A stretch of DNA of 6,668 nucleotides from an uncultured Bacteroidota bacterium (GTDB lineage: Bacteria > Bacteroidota > Bacteroidia > B-17B0 > Aurantibacillaceae): contig CALMNJ010000347.1 of NCBI GenBank assembly GCA_937868675.1, positions 1 to 6,668 on the forward strand, written 5' to 3'. Made by a program: the position numbers and the translations under genes. This document shows positions 5,776 through 6,668 of this stretch, piece by piece. The notes below the pieces were generated by a model. It was not told the origin of the DNA. It searched no databases and worked only from the letters and a program-made list of their open reading frames with translations. Numbering within the stretch: the stretch's first letter is position 1; each line of letters starts with the position of its first letter.

Positions 5776-5784
5776 CTCGGTTTA
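5769..5784 (+). repeat. left copy of inverted repeat flanking the HEPN-like gene
   Basis: GTTAGGGCTCGGTTTA abuts the stop codon of the HEPN-like gene (TAG at 5787-5785). Its reverse complement matches 6501-6516 at 14 of 16 positions. The first seven bases form the edge of the attC-like hairpin. Confidence 0.6.
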
Positions 5785-6492
5785 CTAGTATTTACGTTTG
5801 TCTAATTTTAGATGATTGATACGCATTCGCTTGCCGTTCTGCGTACGAAGTTCGTTATATTTAGCTAATACGATGTCATAGAGCTTCGCAACGTCGTCAT
5901 AATTGTGATGTGAAAGTCTTTTTTTAAGATTGTCTGCTAGTTCTCGTTTTTTAATCATATAGTCCAATTTAACGGGTATTGGATAAGTCCCAATAAATGG
6001 ATAATGACTCAACAGTTTTAGATTATCTAGATCGTCTTGACAAAGATTAATGCCGACTCTGTCAATCATAGAAATCAAATCATGCCCATCATTAGTTATT
6101 TTCAACTTGTTTTTCAAACGATCAAAAAATGAGTTCGAGTCAATTTCGAGTAGCGTCGCTTTTAGTAATAATTCTATTGCCCTTGCCAATAAAAAATATG
6201 CGATTCGAATTTGGTCGGCGTCAACTCTTTCAATGTCTTCCTGAATGGTAGTTTCTCGCGAGTAATTGCCTTTGTCTTTATTCTCTTCAAATTCCTTGAT
6301 AGTACTTAACATACTACGATAATGAGCTTCTACAGCGTGTGACGCAAGAAGTTCGGCGGATCTATACACGTCGTCTGCGTATAAAGCCCATATTGAGGAG
6401 CTTGTCGATAACGCTTCGTAATTCTTTTTGTCTAGGTTGTCATGGAGTTCTTTCCAGAATTCTTTTGTATGTCCTAACCACTTGTCGGTCAT
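5785..6492 (-). CDS. HEPN-like protein, 235 residues
   Basis: A soluble, helical protein that I place tentatively with HEPN-type proteins. The evidence is the helix IAYFLLARAIELLLKATLLE (97-116), the turn GHDLISMIDRVGINL (136-150), and the segment LLSHYPFIGTYPIPVKLDY (160-178), which resembles the SEY..W.GRYPvP region of many HEPN-domain hypotheticals. HEPN proteins are often RNases in toxin-antitoxin or phage-defence systems, but some are non-catalytic. The usual catalytic R-x(4-6)-H is not present here: R192 is followed by H195/H196 (x2/x3) and R44 by H52 (x7). A nuclease role is therefore unsupported. The N-terminal 1-90 (KEFWKELHDNL and on) is unrecognised. Codon use is AT-richer than in the genes to the left, consistent with transfer. 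The ATG at 6492 overlaps the stop of an upstream open frame (ATGA) and has no Shine-Dalgarno sequence. No obvious partner toxin or antitoxin was recognised next to it. Confidence 0.65.
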   Translation of the reverse strand: MTDKWLGHTKEFWKELHDNLDKKNYEALSTSSSIWALYADDVYRSAELLASHAVEAHYRSMLSTIKEFEENKDKGNYSRETTIQEDIERVDADQIRIAYFLLARAIELLLKATLLEIDSNSFFDRLKNKLKITNDGHDLISMIDRVGINLCQDDLDNLKLLSHYPFIGTYPIPVKLDYMIKKRELADNLKKRLSHHNYDDVAKLYDIVLAKYNELRTQNGKRMRINHLKLDKRKY

Positions 6493-6659
6493 TGTCGTTG
6501 TAAACTGGGCCCTAACTCCCTCATACCCGCACCTTTTGTTCGCCTATCCGGCAAAGGGGCCTGTGTTGGAGATTGTTTCTGTATTTCTGTTTTTTGTTTC
6601 AAATGTTTAAGCTGCTCCTTAATAGAGTTACCTGCGTTTTCACTAAATAAATCACGCCG
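6489..6659 (-). pseudogene. open frame from the right edge without a start codon (56 codons)
   Basis: Reading leftward from 6659 to a TGA at 6491-6489 there are 56 stop-free codons giving a hydrophilic, Lys/Gln-rich sequence (for example SIKEQLKHLKQKTEIQK, then APLPDRRTKGAG). The TGA overlaps the ATG of the HEPN-like gene as ATGA, the junction expected for coupled genes. An in-frame TAG lies immediately upstream (6662-6660) and there is no early ATG. The only candidates are a TTG about 20 codons in, with AAGGAG 12 bases upstream, and a late ATG near the end. It may be the tail of a gene broken by a nonsense or frameshift change at the window edge, a short TTG-started gene of 37 residues, or chance. 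Confidence 0.3.
6501..6516 (+). repeat. right copy of inverted repeat flanking the HEPN-like gene
   Basis: TAAACTGGGCCCTAAC lies eight bases upstream of the HEPN-like start codon. It is the reverse complement of 5769-5784 with two differences, so the gene sits between the two arms with almost no spare sequence. Confidence 0.6.
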
Positions 6660-6668
6660 CTAATGATG

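Overview
The window looks like a chromosomal segment from a member of the Bacteroidota, probably near the Chitinophagales/Sphingobacteriia. This is inferred from gene content (a short RsmI-like methylase, MiaE, a Cys-cluster GT9 enzyme, a DinB protein ending YGPSADE), from short leaders that mostly lack Shine-Dalgarno sequences, and from TA-N-TTTG promoter-like boxes close to start codons. No species can be named from the sequence alone.

The left two thirds (about 139-4652) are ordinary housekeeping DNA with moderate GC. A short tetrapyrrole-methylase/RsmI-like methyltransferase (-) and miaE, a tRNA-A37 hydroxylase (+), diverge from a roughly 50-base region. Both modify RNA used in decoding (the first by family inference). 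A GT9 glycosyltransferase of the heptosyltransferase type follows on +. Three bases after it comes a 533-residue protein of unknown function with a GNAT-like stretch in its middle, almost certainly in the same transcript. A DinB-family protein on - closes this part, overlapping the end of the unknown gene by 8 bases.

The right third (about 4653-6668) is different: AT-richer genes, structured non-coding DNA, and small genes all on -. In transcription order it holds an orphan open frame running in from the right edge (6489-6659), a HEPN-like protein (5785-6492), a large imperfect hairpin resembling an integron attC site (5658-5775), a 71-residue membrane protein (5395-5610), a probably frameshifted 45-residue gene (5257-5393), and a 53-residue single-pass membrane protein (5094-5255). 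A second attC-like core, GTTAGGC, follows the last gene. The 71/45/53-residue genes are packed with 1-base gaps, so they look like one small operon. The HEPN gene is bracketed by a 14-of-16 inverted repeat. The simplest reading is an accessory block of cassette-like or recently acquired small genes. No integrase, recombinase or transposase is visible, so the integron interpretation is a hypothesis.

Between this block and dinB lies about 440 bases without a convincing gene, containing a perfect 11-bp inverted repeat and several smaller hairpins.
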